Position numbers and translations under genes: made by a program. From the NCBI GenBank assembly GCA_031551515.1, contig JAVBNL010000001.1:124001-188000 (forward strand): 64,000 nt of DNA, in the 5' to 3' direction. Each line of letters begins with the position of its first letter. Within the stretch, counting starts at the first letter, position 1. This document shows, piece by piece, positions 18,492 to 25,815 of this stretch. The notes under the pieces are model-generated. The model searched no databases and was not told where the DNA came from. It saw only the letters and a list, made by a program, of their open reading frames with translations. The stretch is from FLUQ01 sp031551515. GTDB taxonomy: Bacteria > Desulfobacterota > Desulfovibrionia > Desulfovibrionales > Desulfovibrionaceae.

Positions 18492-20051
18492 ATGGACGCA
18501 CATCTTTTCCGGCGCATCGCTCCCTTACTCGCCGCGCGCCTGCGCGGAGCGCGCATTGAGCGCATACATCAGCCCCTGCCGCATCTCACGGCCTTTTCGC
18601 TGTTCACCGCCGCGAGGCGCAAAGAGTGTCTTCTCCTTCTGGCCGGGCGCGCTGACCCGCTTTTGTTTCTCGCGGAAAAGAACCCCTTCCCCAATCCCGC
18701 CTTTCCGCCCGCGTATATCATGCGGCTGCGCAAGCATTGCGAAGGCAGACGCATTGCGGATACCCGCCTTGACTGGATTTCACGCCGCCTTGCCCTTGCC
18801 GTGCCCGGCGAAGGCGGCTTACGCGCGGGCTGGCTGCTGCTGGACCTGAAAAAAGGGCCGGATTTTATGCCCGAGCTGCCCGCATCGTTCGGTGCGGAGC
18901 CTGAATGGCCCCCGGCCGCCGCTCTGGCGGAGGTTCTCTCCGGCGCTTCGCAAACAGCGTCCGGCGATTCCGCCCCCTGGCGGCGCTACCCTGTGCTTAC
19001 CCCCGCCCTGCGGCGCGTTCTGGCCCTGCTGGAGAGCCCGGAAAAAGCCGCCCTGCTTGTGGACCTGGAAGCGGGCGACGGCGGGCTTTTTCATTATGCA
19101 ACCGGCGCCGCCCCCCTGCTCAGCGCTTGGCCTTTGCCGCCGGGATTGCGGCCGGAAAACTCCGTGGAACGCTTTCTCGCGGGGAGCGAAGCGGATCTGC
19201 TGGAAGCGCTGCGCGATGCGCAAATGCCTTTTCTGCTGGCAGGCGCCGAGAACGCGCTCAAAACGGAAGCCGGAAAACCGGAAGCGGCCGGGCGAAAACG
19301 CCGCGAACGCCTGGCGGCCAAACTACGCGAAGAGCAAAAAAGGCTGACCGCAAACTACGCCTTGCGCGACGAGGCCCTGCTGCTGCAAGCCAACCTGTGG
19401 CGTTTCGCCCCTGACGCCCGCCTTGAAAGCGTGAGCATTGAGGGCAAGACCATCGTGCTCAACTCGTTTCTGACCGTCACGGAGAATATGCAGGCCTTGT
19501 TCAAGCAGGCTGCCAGAGCGGCCAGGGGGCTGGCCATACTTGAAAAACGCCTGGCAGCCCTGGATGACCCTGCGGCACAAACCGTCCCTGCGCTTCCTTC
19601 ACCCGGAAAACCGGCAAAAAGCAATCTGGCTGTCAAACAAGGCGACACGGGCGGCGCGCTGAAAGGCATTCAAGAATTCCGCTCTTCCGACGGGTTCATT
19701 CTGTGGCGCGGCCGCAACGCCGAGGGCAACCGCCGGGCCCTGAAACTCGCCCGGCCCTTTGACATCTGGTTTCATACCGAAGACGGACCAAGCGCCCATG
19801 TGATTTTACGCCGCGACCATGCCGAACAGGTGGTTCCCGAACGCACCCTGCTGGAAGCGGCCGCGCTGACCGCCCTGAAAAGCCGTTACAAAGACGACGC
19901 GAAAGCGCCGGTCATGGCCGCTTTTGCCAAGCATGTTTCGCCGGTCAAGGGCGGGGCCGCCGGCACCGTGCGGGTGCACGCCGTCTGGCGCAGTTTTTTG
20001 GCCGCTCCGGACGCCGCACTGGAAACAGCGCTACGGCACGATTCCGTCTAA
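18492..20051 (+). CDS. rqcH: NFACT family protein (RqcH/Rqc2 homologue)
   Basis: This 519-residue protein has the NFACT layout: an N-terminal domain (LFRRIAPLLAARLRGARIERIHQP), a long coiled-coil middle with GRKRRERLAAKLREEQ, and the C-terminal NFACT-R domain FDIWFHTEDGPSAHVILR. RqcH binds 60S-type stalled ribosome-peptidyl-tRNA complexes and adds C-terminal Ala tails for quality control. The usual NFACT-N DR dipeptide is not obvious to me, so activity is uncertain. The ATG at 18492 has only a weak ribosome binding site, and the gene begins directly after the dksA terminator. Confidence 0.8.
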   Translation: MDAHLFRRIAPLLAARLRGARIERIHQPLPHLTAFSLFTAARRKECLLLLAGRADPLLFLAEKNPFPNPAFPPAYIMRLRKHCEGRRIADTRLDWISRRLALAVPGEGGLRAGWLLLDLKKGPDFMPELPASFGAEPEWPPAAALAEVLSGASQTASGDSAPWRRYPVLTPALRRVLALLESPEKAALLVDLEAGDGGLFHYATGAAPLLSAWPLPPGLRPENSVERFLAGSEADLLEALRDAQMPFLLAGAENALKTEAGKPEAAGRKRRERLAAKLREEQKRLTANYALRDEALLLQANLWRFAPDARLESVSIEGKTIVLNSFLTVTENMQALFKQAARAARGLAILEKRLAALDDPAAQTVPALPSPGKPAKSNLAVKQGDTGGALKGIQEFRSSDGFILWRGRNAEGNRRALKLARPFDIWFHTEDGPSAHVILRRDHAEQVVPERTLLEAAALTALKSRYKDDAKAPVMAAFAKHVSPVKGGAAGTVRVHAVWRSFLAAPDAALETALRHDSV

Positions 20052-20148
20052 ACACCCCCGCGCCCCTTGCGGGGCACTCCATTTTCCAGCATACTTCGTC
20101 CATGTGAGCCTTCTGATACGGCAGAAACCCGCAACCAAAGGCCCGTCT

Positions 20149-20730
20149 ATGGAAAGCATCGCTCAAATTCTCGCCGGCGCTAAAGAAAAACTTCAGGCGC
20201 GCAAAGAGTTCCTGAGCAAGGAACAAGGGCACAAAGCCTTTGCCGCCGCAAAAATTTTGCAGCAGGTCACTGAAACGCGATTTGAAGAATTGTGCACGGA
20301 GATCAAACAGGCCCTCAGCGGCGCGGGTGAGCCCGTTGCCTGCAGCGTTAAATCCAGCGACAGCAAATCCAGTCACTATTACCAGCGCCAGGTGCACCTC
20401 ACGGCGCAGCATTTTTCATATGCCGCCGACGTCAAAACATACCGCGCCTGGGTGCGCCTGCGCATCGAAGGCGAACGGCACGCGGATGTCATCGTGTTCT
20501 TTCACTGCGTCGGCCCGACCTTTACCGGCCTGATGGCCGCATCCGCTTTTCTGCAATTCGTTGACGTGGTCAACGGGCAGCGCCGCCCGGCCACGGAAAC
20601 ACACGCCCTGGGCGTTTCCGCCTATCGCTTCACCGGCCGTGAAGAAGAAAAAAACCTGACCGCGACCTTTGGCGATTGGCTGAACGCCACCCTGGCCCAG
20701 GCCCTGACCATGTGGCGCGACCAATTGTAA
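20149..20730 (+). CDS. Conserved-looking protein of unknown function
   Basis: A 193-residue soluble protein with no signal peptide. The first 70 residues are helical and charged (AKEKLQARKEFLSKEQGH), the rest looks like an alpha/beta domain with YRAWVRLRIEGERHADVIVFFHCVG. I recognise no family. Codon use and composition match the neighbours, so I consider it a real gene. It lies 97 bases after the rqcH-like gene on the same strand and is followed by an inverted repeat. Confidence 0.65.
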   Translation: MESIAQILAGAKEKLQARKEFLSKEQGHKAFAAAKILQQVTETRFEELCTEIKQALSGAGEPVACSVKSSDSKSSHYYQRQVHLTAQHFSYAADVKTYRAWVRLRIEGERHADVIVFFHCVGPTFTGLMAASAFLQFVDVVNGQRRPATETHALGVSAYRFTGREEEKNLTATFGDWLNATLAQALTMWRDQL

Positions 20731-20736
20731 ACGGCA

Positions 20737-20781
20737 AAACGGGTCCGCGCCGGGGGCAGCTCCGTCTACGCGGACCCGTTT
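20737..20781 (+). terminator. Inverted repeat, possible terminator
   Basis: AAACGGGTCCGCG and its exact complement CGCGGACCCGTTT flank a 19-base loop just after the stop codon. There is no T run after it, so termination is not certain. Confidence 0.45.
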
Positions 20782-20785
20782 CACC

Positions 20786-20812
20786 TTGACAGCGGCCGCG
20801 TTGCTCTATAGT
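20786..20812 (+). promoter_or_regulatory. Likely promoter of tRNA-Arg(CCT)
   Basis: TTGACA (20786-20791) is followed after 15 bases by TATAGT (20807-20812), about 12 bases before the tRNA. The spacing is short but both hexamers are good. Confidence 0.6.
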
Positions 20813-20823
20813 CAAACACCCGT

Positions 20824-20900
20824 GTCCTCGTAGCTCAGTTGGATAGAGCGATAGCCTCCTAAGCTGTAGGCCGCAGGTTCGATTCCTGCCGGGGACACCA
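20824..20900 (+). tRNA. tRNA-Arg (anticodon CCT)
   Basis: 77 bases fold as a standard tRNA. The acceptor GTCCTCG pairs with CGGGGAC, the anticodon loop CTCCTAA gives CCT (reads AGG), the T loop is GTTCGATTC and CCA is encoded. Confidence 0.95.
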
Positions 20901-20908
20901 ATAATCAA

Positions 20909-20942
20909 GAACTCATGCGCACGACGCATGGGTTCTTTTTTG
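20909..20942 (+). terminator. Rho-independent terminator after tRNA-Arg
   Basis: AGAACTCATGCG pairs with CGCATGGGTTCT around CACGA and is followed by a run of T. Confidence 0.85.
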
Positions 20943-21007
20943 TTTTTTTGGCAAAAATCGGTTAAAAATGCCGCATGGATTTCTTAATGTCGACAAACGG
21001 AGATATC

Positions 21008-21502
21008 ATGCCGAATATGATCGCAAAAACAACTGAGGCAATGGTTGCTTTTTATTCCGGCAACATACGCCGCATCAACCACTTCCTTTGCGTCCACGGG
21101 TTGGCAAAGACAATCGGCGAGTTTGAAGCGCTGCCGCCCAACCTGCAAGAGATCCTTGAGATTGCCGCACTCACGCATGATATCGGCATAAAAATCGTTG
21201 AAGACAGAGAAGGATCTTGTTCGCATGCGCAACAAGAAAAAGAAGGGCCGCCCGCTGCGGAAAAACTGCTCAGAGGCATCGGTTGCCCAGAAGACATTAT
21301 ACTGAGGGTATGCACCCTTATTGGGCGGCACCACACGCACACAAATATTGATGGCCTTGACTGCCAAATTTTGCTGGAAGCGGATTTCCTGGTAAATGTC
21401 CATGGCAGGGGGATGAAAGAAGATGCGGTCCAGAGCTTCAAACAAAATGTATTCAAGACCCGGAGCGGACTGCATTTTCTCAACTTGATGTACGGCGCTT
21501 GA
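21008..21502 (+). CDS. HD domain protein
   Basis: This 164-residue protein has the HD phosphohydrolase pattern: FLCVHGLAK with the first His, LTHDIGIK with the HD pair, then GRHHTHTN and a later Asp (LLEADFLVN). The residues fit a metal-dependent phosphohydrolase of the HDc group, often acting on nucleotides or tRNA ends. The ATG at 21008 follows GGAG by 6 bases; the upstream ATG at 20975 has no such site. It converges with a minus-strand gene 12 bases away. Confidence 0.75.
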   Translation: MPNMIAKTTEAMVAFYSGNIRRINHFLCVHGLAKTIGEFEALPPNLQEILEIAALTHDIGIKIVEDREGSCSHAQQEKEGPPAAEKLLRGIGCPEDIILRVCTLIGRHHTHTNIDGLDCQILLEADFLVNVHGRGMKEDAVQSFKQNVFKTRSGLHFLNLMYGA

Positions 21503-21514
21503 GGTGAAAAAACG

Positions 21515-21796
21515 TTACTTCACGCCTCCTGTACTTTGAACGATTTCCACCACTCGCTGGAGGGTCTCCGTGAGGTAGGGAATGTTCATACTGATGAGGC
21601 GGGCGACGATCTTGTATACGATCGCCAGAACAAGCGTCGTACCGAGGGTGAAGCCCAGCCCTTTGGCGGCGCCGGAAATGAAGTTCAACCACAAAATCTT
21701 GCCCGTGCGCTGCTGCAATTTCACATAGTCGGCAACGCCGCTGTTCTCCAGGCGTTTCGCTAACTGGTCCAGTTGTGCAATTTGGCTTTCGTTCAT
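21515..21796 (-). CDS. Small membrane protein, DUF5665-like
   Basis: The 93-residue protein has a short cytoplasmic helix (ESQIAQLDQLAKRLENSG), one or two membrane helices (LGFTLGTTLVLAIVYKIV) and an amphipathic C-terminal helix. Layout and the segment LNFISGAAKGLGFTLG resemble DUF5665 proteins, whose function is unknown. GGGAGGGGGG stands directly before the ATG at 21796. The lipoprotein gene upstream ends 13 bases away, so they are likely co-transcribed. Confidence 0.65.
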   Translation of the reverse strand: MNESQIAQLDQLAKRLENSGVADYVKLQQRTGKILWLNFISGAAKGLGFTLGTTLVLAIVYKIVARLISMNIPYLTETLQRVVEIVQSTGGVK

Positions 21797-21809
21797 CCCC
21801 CCTCCCGCA

Positions 21810-22274
21810 TTACGGCAACTGGTCATACTGACCATCGGTATCCAAGCGTATCTCGTACCCTTGGATTACATATCTGTTTCCCGGAGTCATATTGATCACG
21901 ACGCTTCTCTCAAACGACGTCGTTTGGGGGTACGTTGTTTTCTGGATCCTGACATTTCCGCGCTGCTCATAGGTCGTTTGACCTGGTGTATATCGGTAAT
22001 AGTTAAACCGGATCGTATGAATTCCGGATGGAATTTTTATTGCCGCTGCCGTGCTCGACAATGATATGCCGGCGGACGTATTCATCCACTTGACAGCTTC
22101 TCTATCAAAATTAGTAACGGTATATCCACTCGGTATAATTAATACTGATGCTTGATTCTCTTGAACGGGTTTATCATATGCCAAAGTTTGCACTTTTGTT
22201 GTACAACCTTGAAGTAGAATAATCGCAAGAACAACTACTATTCTAATGATCTTTCTTGCGCCTACCTCTTTCAT
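21810..22274 (-). CDS. Putative lipoprotein of unknown function
   Basis: A 154-residue protein with a lipoprotein signal (VVVLAIILLQGC, so lipidation at Cys24) and a beta-rich body: ASVLIIPSGYTVTNFDREAVKWMN, IKIPSGIHTIRFNYYRYTPGQ, VINMTPGNRYVIQGYEI. The middle resembles the PEGA-like or DUF2846-like pattern in which a lipoprotein domain presents ...GxHtvrf. I do not name a family. Its DNA is clearly AT-richer than the rest of the window, which may mean recent acquisition. AGGAG precedes the ATG. Confidence 0.65.
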   Translation of the reverse strand: MKEVGARKIIRIVVVLAIILLQGCTTKVQTLAYDKPVQENQASVLIIPSGYTVTNFDREAVKWMNTSAGISLSSTAAAIKIPSGIHTIRFNYYRYTPGQTTYEQRGNVRIQKTTYPQTTSFERSVVINMTPGNRYVIQGYEIRLDTDGQYDQLP

Positions 22275-22518
22275 TATATCAGCTCCTGTTTTCTTGCTAA
22301 GCTAAAATAGCCATACGCCCAAGATATATATTTTTTCGTGCAACACAACGAATATTTTCGAGGCAAATCAACTTTTTTCTAAAAACAGCACCAATCCACA
22401 ACAGAAAAATTGATTTAAAAATACATGAAAGTCAATCAAAGCATTTTTTCCGCCGGGCATTGCGCCTTCCTCCGAACGGGCTTATGGTTACAGCACGACC
22501 AGGCATCAGGAGGCAGTT

Positions 22519-22692
22519 ATGAGTGAAAATAAATGTTCCGAGACCCAAAAAGACCAGCATCAACACAGCCACCCCGACGGCAAACGCTGCTGCGGCAGGC
22601 CTATTTCTGAAAAATGCTCTCCAGAAGAAGAAGCATCCAAACTCCATCCCATCACGGGCTTGAAATCATGCTGCAAAGGGCATCAACAATAA
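22519..22692 (+). CDS. Small Cys/His-rich protein
   Basis: This short gene encodes 57 residues with AGGAGG 6 bases before its ATG and a terminator right after it. It has five Cys including two CC pairs (KRCCG and KSCCKG) and six His, among them HQHSHPDG, with Lys/Glu-rich linkers. No membrane helix or signal is visible. The pattern suggests a small metal-binding protein. It does not match a family I know. It stands alone upstream of the catabolic cluster, divergent from the lipoprotein gene. Confidence 0.6.
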   Translation: MSENKCSETQKDQHQHSHPDGKRCCGRPISEKCSPEEEASKLHPITGLKSCCKGHQQ

Positions 22693-22723
22693 TCAACCAA
22701 AGTTTATCATCATAGTCTGGCCG

Positions 22724-22749
22724 AAAACCCCGCTCTGGCGGGGTTTTTT
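22724..22749 (+). terminator. Rho-independent terminator after the small Cys/His protein
   Basis: AAAACCCCGC pairs with GCGGGGTTTT around TCTG and is followed by a T run. Confidence 0.85.
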
Positions 22750-22864
22750 CTTTATCGGCGCACGAGCGCCGTGCTCTGCATTTATGCGGCCCAGTCCGGC
22801 ACCTTAACGATATTCACCTATCGGACGCGGATCGGCATAGTATAGCTCTTCTTCACCCGCAGCC

Positions 22865-22902
22865 CCCCAAAACCCTTCGTTTGTCAACGAAGGGTTTTGG
22901 GG
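22865..22902. repeat. Perfect 17-base inverted repeat
   Basis: CCCCAAAACCCTTCGTT and its exact complement flank the loop TGTC. No T run follows on either strand, so it is not a classical terminator. It could be an RNA structure or a second terminator-like block. Confidence 0.6.
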
Positions 22903-23030
22903 AGGGAGGCTGAAAAGAGATGCCGTTATGGCCGCATAATCATGCAACTAAGGAATAATAAAGGTTATTTTAAACCTGTTTATATGTTTATAGGAAAAAA
23001 AAACGCGAATTTCCCGCTAACGTAGGATGT

Positions 23031-23059
23031 TATTTTTTCGAGCCAAAGATATTTTTTCG
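23031..23059 (+). repeat. Direct repeat TATTTTTTCG, two copies
   Basis: Two identical 10-base copies start 19 bases apart, roughly two helical turns, 108-136 bases before the first gene of the cluster. A third copy lies at 22329-22338, upstream of the minus-strand lipoprotein gene. They may be binding sites, or AT-rich coincidence. Confidence 0.35.
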
Positions 23060-23166
23060 TCACAGAATGGGAATATCCCTGTATACGCGGCCGCTTAGAC
23101 GCATCAGCATGCAATCGCGCAGGTATATAAAATAAAATCAGCATATCGATTGCAAAAGGAGATCGT

Positions 23167-24609
23167 ATGGGTGTCGGAATAAAATCTTTCGGAGTTTATT
23201 TGCCGTATTATTATATGGCGCGGGAAAGCATAGGAGCCGCTTGGAGCGCGCGCGGCCAAAAAGGAAAAAAGAGCGTCGCGAACGTTGATGAAGACACGTT
23301 GACCATGTCCGTTGAAGCGGCAATGGGCTGTTTCCGCTTTATAAGCAGAGAAGAGGTCACCGCATTATATTTTGCATCCACTACAGCCCCCTATGCGGAA
23401 AAGTCACACAGCGCGCTGGTATCCGTTGCTTGCGATCTTGACAACGCATCCGTTTTTACAAGCGATTTCGCGCAGAGCACCCGGGCAGGCACGAACGCCT
23501 TGAAAGCAGCCTACGACGCCGCCTTGGCCGAGAAAAAACAGAACGTGCTGCTTGTGGCTTCGGATATGCGCAACGCATACCCCAAATCTTCGGAAGAGCA
23601 GACCTTCGGCGATGCGGCGGCAGCCCTGGTCGTGGGGAGTGGCGAAACGCTTGCCGCCATTGACGGCATCTTTACGTTAAACGACGAGATCGTCGACATC
23701 TGGCGCAACGCCGGAGATGCCTACGTCAGAACCGGCGAAGGCCGTTTCGTCGTGGACAAGGGCTATATGCGGGTCATGGGCGATGCCGTCCGGGGCATTC
23801 TCGCCAAGTATTCTCTAAGCCCCAAAGATCTGGCCAAAGTCGTCTTTCCGGCTTCCAGCGCGGGCAATGCGACGCGGCTCGCCAAAAAATGCGGTTTCGC
23901 CCCGGAACAGCTGCAAGACACCCTGCTCTCTTCCGTCGGCAACAGCGGCGCGGCGCAGGCGCTTCTGGGCATCATTGGCGCGTTGGAAGAAGCCAAGCCG
24001 GGCGACAAAATCCTCGTTGTCGATTACGGCAGCGGCGCCAACGCCTTCTTGCTGACCGCCACGGAAAATATAAGCAAAATCGGCGGCCAGAACACAACGC
24101 AGAATTTTTTGTCCAGCCGGCGGGAATTCGACTCATACGCGCGCTTCCTTTCCTTCCGCGAAATCGCTCCGGCCCAGCCGGGTTCTCCCTTCAAGCTGCC
24201 GGCTTCCGCGTCCATGACCTGGCGCGAGCAGAATCTGAACCTTCGCCTGCACGGCAGCCGCTGCAAGGCGTGCAGCGAGGCGATCTTCCCCGTGAACAGG
24301 ATATGCCATTCCTGCGGCTCTAAAGACAATTACGAAGAATTTCGGGCTTCCGACCTCGTGACGCGCGTCTACACCTATTCCGTGGATAAATATGCCGGCC
24401 GCAGCGACGACCCCGTGCTGGTGCAAACAGTTTCCGAAGACGACAAAGGGGTCCGCTACTACACGATCATGACGGATTTTGCCGTGGAAGACGTTGCCGT
24501 CGGCATGGATGTGGAATTTACCTTCCGCAAAATGCACACCCTGGGGAATTTCAACAATTACTATTGGAAACTCAGGCCGTTGCGCCGGGGAAGAGGAGCC
24601 AAAATATGA
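23167..24609 (+). CDS. HMG-CoA synthase-like protein fused to a DUF35 (Zn-ribbon/OB) domain
   Basis: The 480-residue protein has two parts. Residues about 1-330 resemble the archaeal-type HMG-CoA synthase (thiolase fold: ASDMRNAYP, FGDAAAALVVGSG, GSGANAFLLT). Residues about 350-480 form a DUF35 domain: a zinc ribbon CKAC-N14-CHSC and an OB fold. In archaea HMGCS, thiolase and DUF35 are three proteins of one complex; here two are fused and the thiolase follows. The region where the catalytic Cys is expected reads SDFAQSTRAGTNAL, without Cys, and the expected His motif reads VVFPASSAG. Classical condensation is therefore doubtful. The stop overlaps the thiolase start (ATGA). Confidence 0.8.
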   Translation: MGVGIKSFGVYLPYYYMARESIGAAWSARGQKGKKSVANVDEDTLTMSVEAAMGCFRFISREEVTALYFASTTAPYAEKSHSALVSVACDLDNASVFTSDFAQSTRAGTNALKAAYDAALAEKKQNVLLVASDMRNAYPKSSEEQTFGDAAAALVVGSGETLAAIDGIFTLNDEIVDIWRNAGDAYVRTGEGRFVVDKGYMRVMGDAVRGILAKYSLSPKDLAKVVFPASSAGNATRLAKKCGFAPEQLQDTLLSSVGNSGAAQALLGIIGALEEAKPGDKILVVDYGSGANAFLLTATENISKIGGQNTTQNFLSSRREFDSYARFLSFREIAPAQPGSPFKLPASASMTWREQNLNLRLHGSRCKACSEAIFPVNRICHSCGSKDNYEEFRASDLVTRVYTYSVDKYAGRSDDPVLVQTVSEDDKGVRYYTIMTDFAVEDVAVGMDVEFTFRKMHTLGNFNNYYWKLRPLRRGRGAKI

Positions 24610-25781
24610 TTAAAGACAAACTGGCCATTGTCGGTATGGGGTGCTCGAAGTTCGGCGAACGCTGGGATTGCGGCATTCCCGACCTGATGATTGAAGCGGC
24701 TTTCGAAGCTTTCGAAGATGCCGGCATCGGCCCCAAAGACGTGGAAATGTGCTTTTTCGCCAACACCAACGCCCCGAACAACTGCTCGGGAACGCCCGTG
24801 GCCGACACGTTGAAAATGCACGGCATCGCCATACTGCGTAATGAAAACTTCTGCACTTCCGGACATATAGCTATAATCGAAGCCTGCCTTGCGGTGGCCA
24901 GCGGCGTGTGCAACGTGGCCATGGCCATCGGCGTGGAAAAGCTGAAAGACACCGGCTTCGGCGGCCTGGGCACCGGCCGCGGGCTAAGCACCGTGCGCGA
25001 AGCGCGGCGGACCGCCCCCGGCTCTTTCGCGCTGGGCGCCACGCGCTACTTTGAAAAATACGGCCTTTCCTATGAGGAAGGCAGGCAACTGCTGGCCAAA
25101 ATCGCCGTGAAAAACCACGCCAACGGCATGCTGGCCCCCAGAGCGCATTTTCACAAAGAAATTACCGTCGAAGACTGCCTGAAAGCCGAGATCATCGCCA
25201 CTCCGCTGGGCCTGTACGACTGCTGCGGCAACAGCGACGGCGCGGCCTGCGCCATCATCACCCGCGCGGATATGGCCAAAAGTTTTCGCGACGACCCCAT
25301 CTACGTCAAAGGTTTCGGCATCGCCACGGATTCCATTCTGCCGCACTACCGGCCCGGGTTTGACTGGACGAGCTTCGAGGCGCTGCGCGCTTCTTCCTCC
25401 CGCGCCTATGAGATGGCCGGGATCAAAAACCCGCGCGCCGAGATAGACCTGGCCGAAGTCCATGACTGTTTCACCATCACTGAAATGCTGATTTACGAAG
25501 ATTTCGGATTCAGCCCGCGCGGCAAGGCCAAAGAAGATATCGAAGCGGGCTTCTTCACCCGCACCGGCGGCCTGCCTGTCAACGTGGACGGCGGCCTCAA
25601 GTGCTTCGGCCACCCCGTGGGCGCGAGCGGCATCCGCATGACCTACGAGCTGTACAAACAGTTGCAGCACAGAGTGGACAACCCCAAACGGCAGTTGGAA
25701 GACGTGCATATCGGCCTGTCCCACACCTTTGGCGGCCCGCCCCAGATCAGCGCGGTCCTGATCGTGGGCAATGAAAAGTAA
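24606..25781 (+). CDS. SCP-x-type thiolase
   Basis: The 391-residue protein belongs to the thiolase group of sterol-carrier-protein-x and archaeal acetoacetyl-CoA thiolases. Cys83 lies in NENFCTSGHIAI, the nucleophile position. EVHDCFTITEM and GHPVGASG (His336) supply the other active-site elements. The second Cys of classical thiolases, near the C terminus, is absent (HTFGGPPQIS), as usual in this subfamily. Such proteins normally need a DUF35 partner, which is fused to the protein upstream. The ATG overlaps that gene's stop, so equal synthesis is likely. Probable role: thiolytic or retro-aldol cleavage of a CoA ester. Confidence 0.85.
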   Translation: MIKDKLAIVGMGCSKFGERWDCGIPDLMIEAAFEAFEDAGIGPKDVEMCFFANTNAPNNCSGTPVADTLKMHGIAILRNENFCTSGHIAIIEACLAVASGVCNVAMAIGVEKLKDTGFGGLGTGRGLSTVREARRTAPGSFALGATRYFEKYGLSYEEGRQLLAKIAVKNHANGMLAPRAHFHKEITVEDCLKAEIIATPLGLYDCCGNSDGAACAIITRADMAKSFRDDPIYVKGFGIATDSILPHYRPGFDWTSFEALRASSSRAYEMAGIKNPRAEIDLAEVHDCFTITEMLIYEDFGFSPRGKAKEDIEAGFFTRTGGLPVNVDGGLKCFGHPVGASGIRMTYELYKQLQHRVDNPKRQLEDVHIGLSHTFGGPPQISAVLIVGNEK

Positions 25782-25815
25782 TAGACGAAACAAGCTGTAA
25801 TAACAGGAGAACAAT

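Larger units (their letters stand above)
22750..23166 (+). other. Long intergenic region before the catabolic cluster
   Basis: About 415 bases hold no gene I can support. Its first part contains a 17-base perfect stem at 22865-22902. The second part (22950-23150) is AT-rich, with a repeat TATTTTTTCG at 23031-23040 and again at 23050-23059, and a partial palindrome GGGAATATCCC near 23069. The AT-rich run TATATAAAATAAAAT near 23123 may hold a -10. This is the likely promoter and regulator-binding region of the cluster. Confidence 0.6.

Noticed and set aside
18819..19223. Minus-strand reading frame within the rqcH-like gene
   Set aside because: It lies opposite a gene with recognisable domains and has no ribosome binding site or family match.
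22924..22946. Possible sigma-54 promoter around ATGGCC...ATGCAA
   Set aside because: The GC of the -12 element is two bases too far from the TGGC of the -24 element, so it does not fit the strict spacing.
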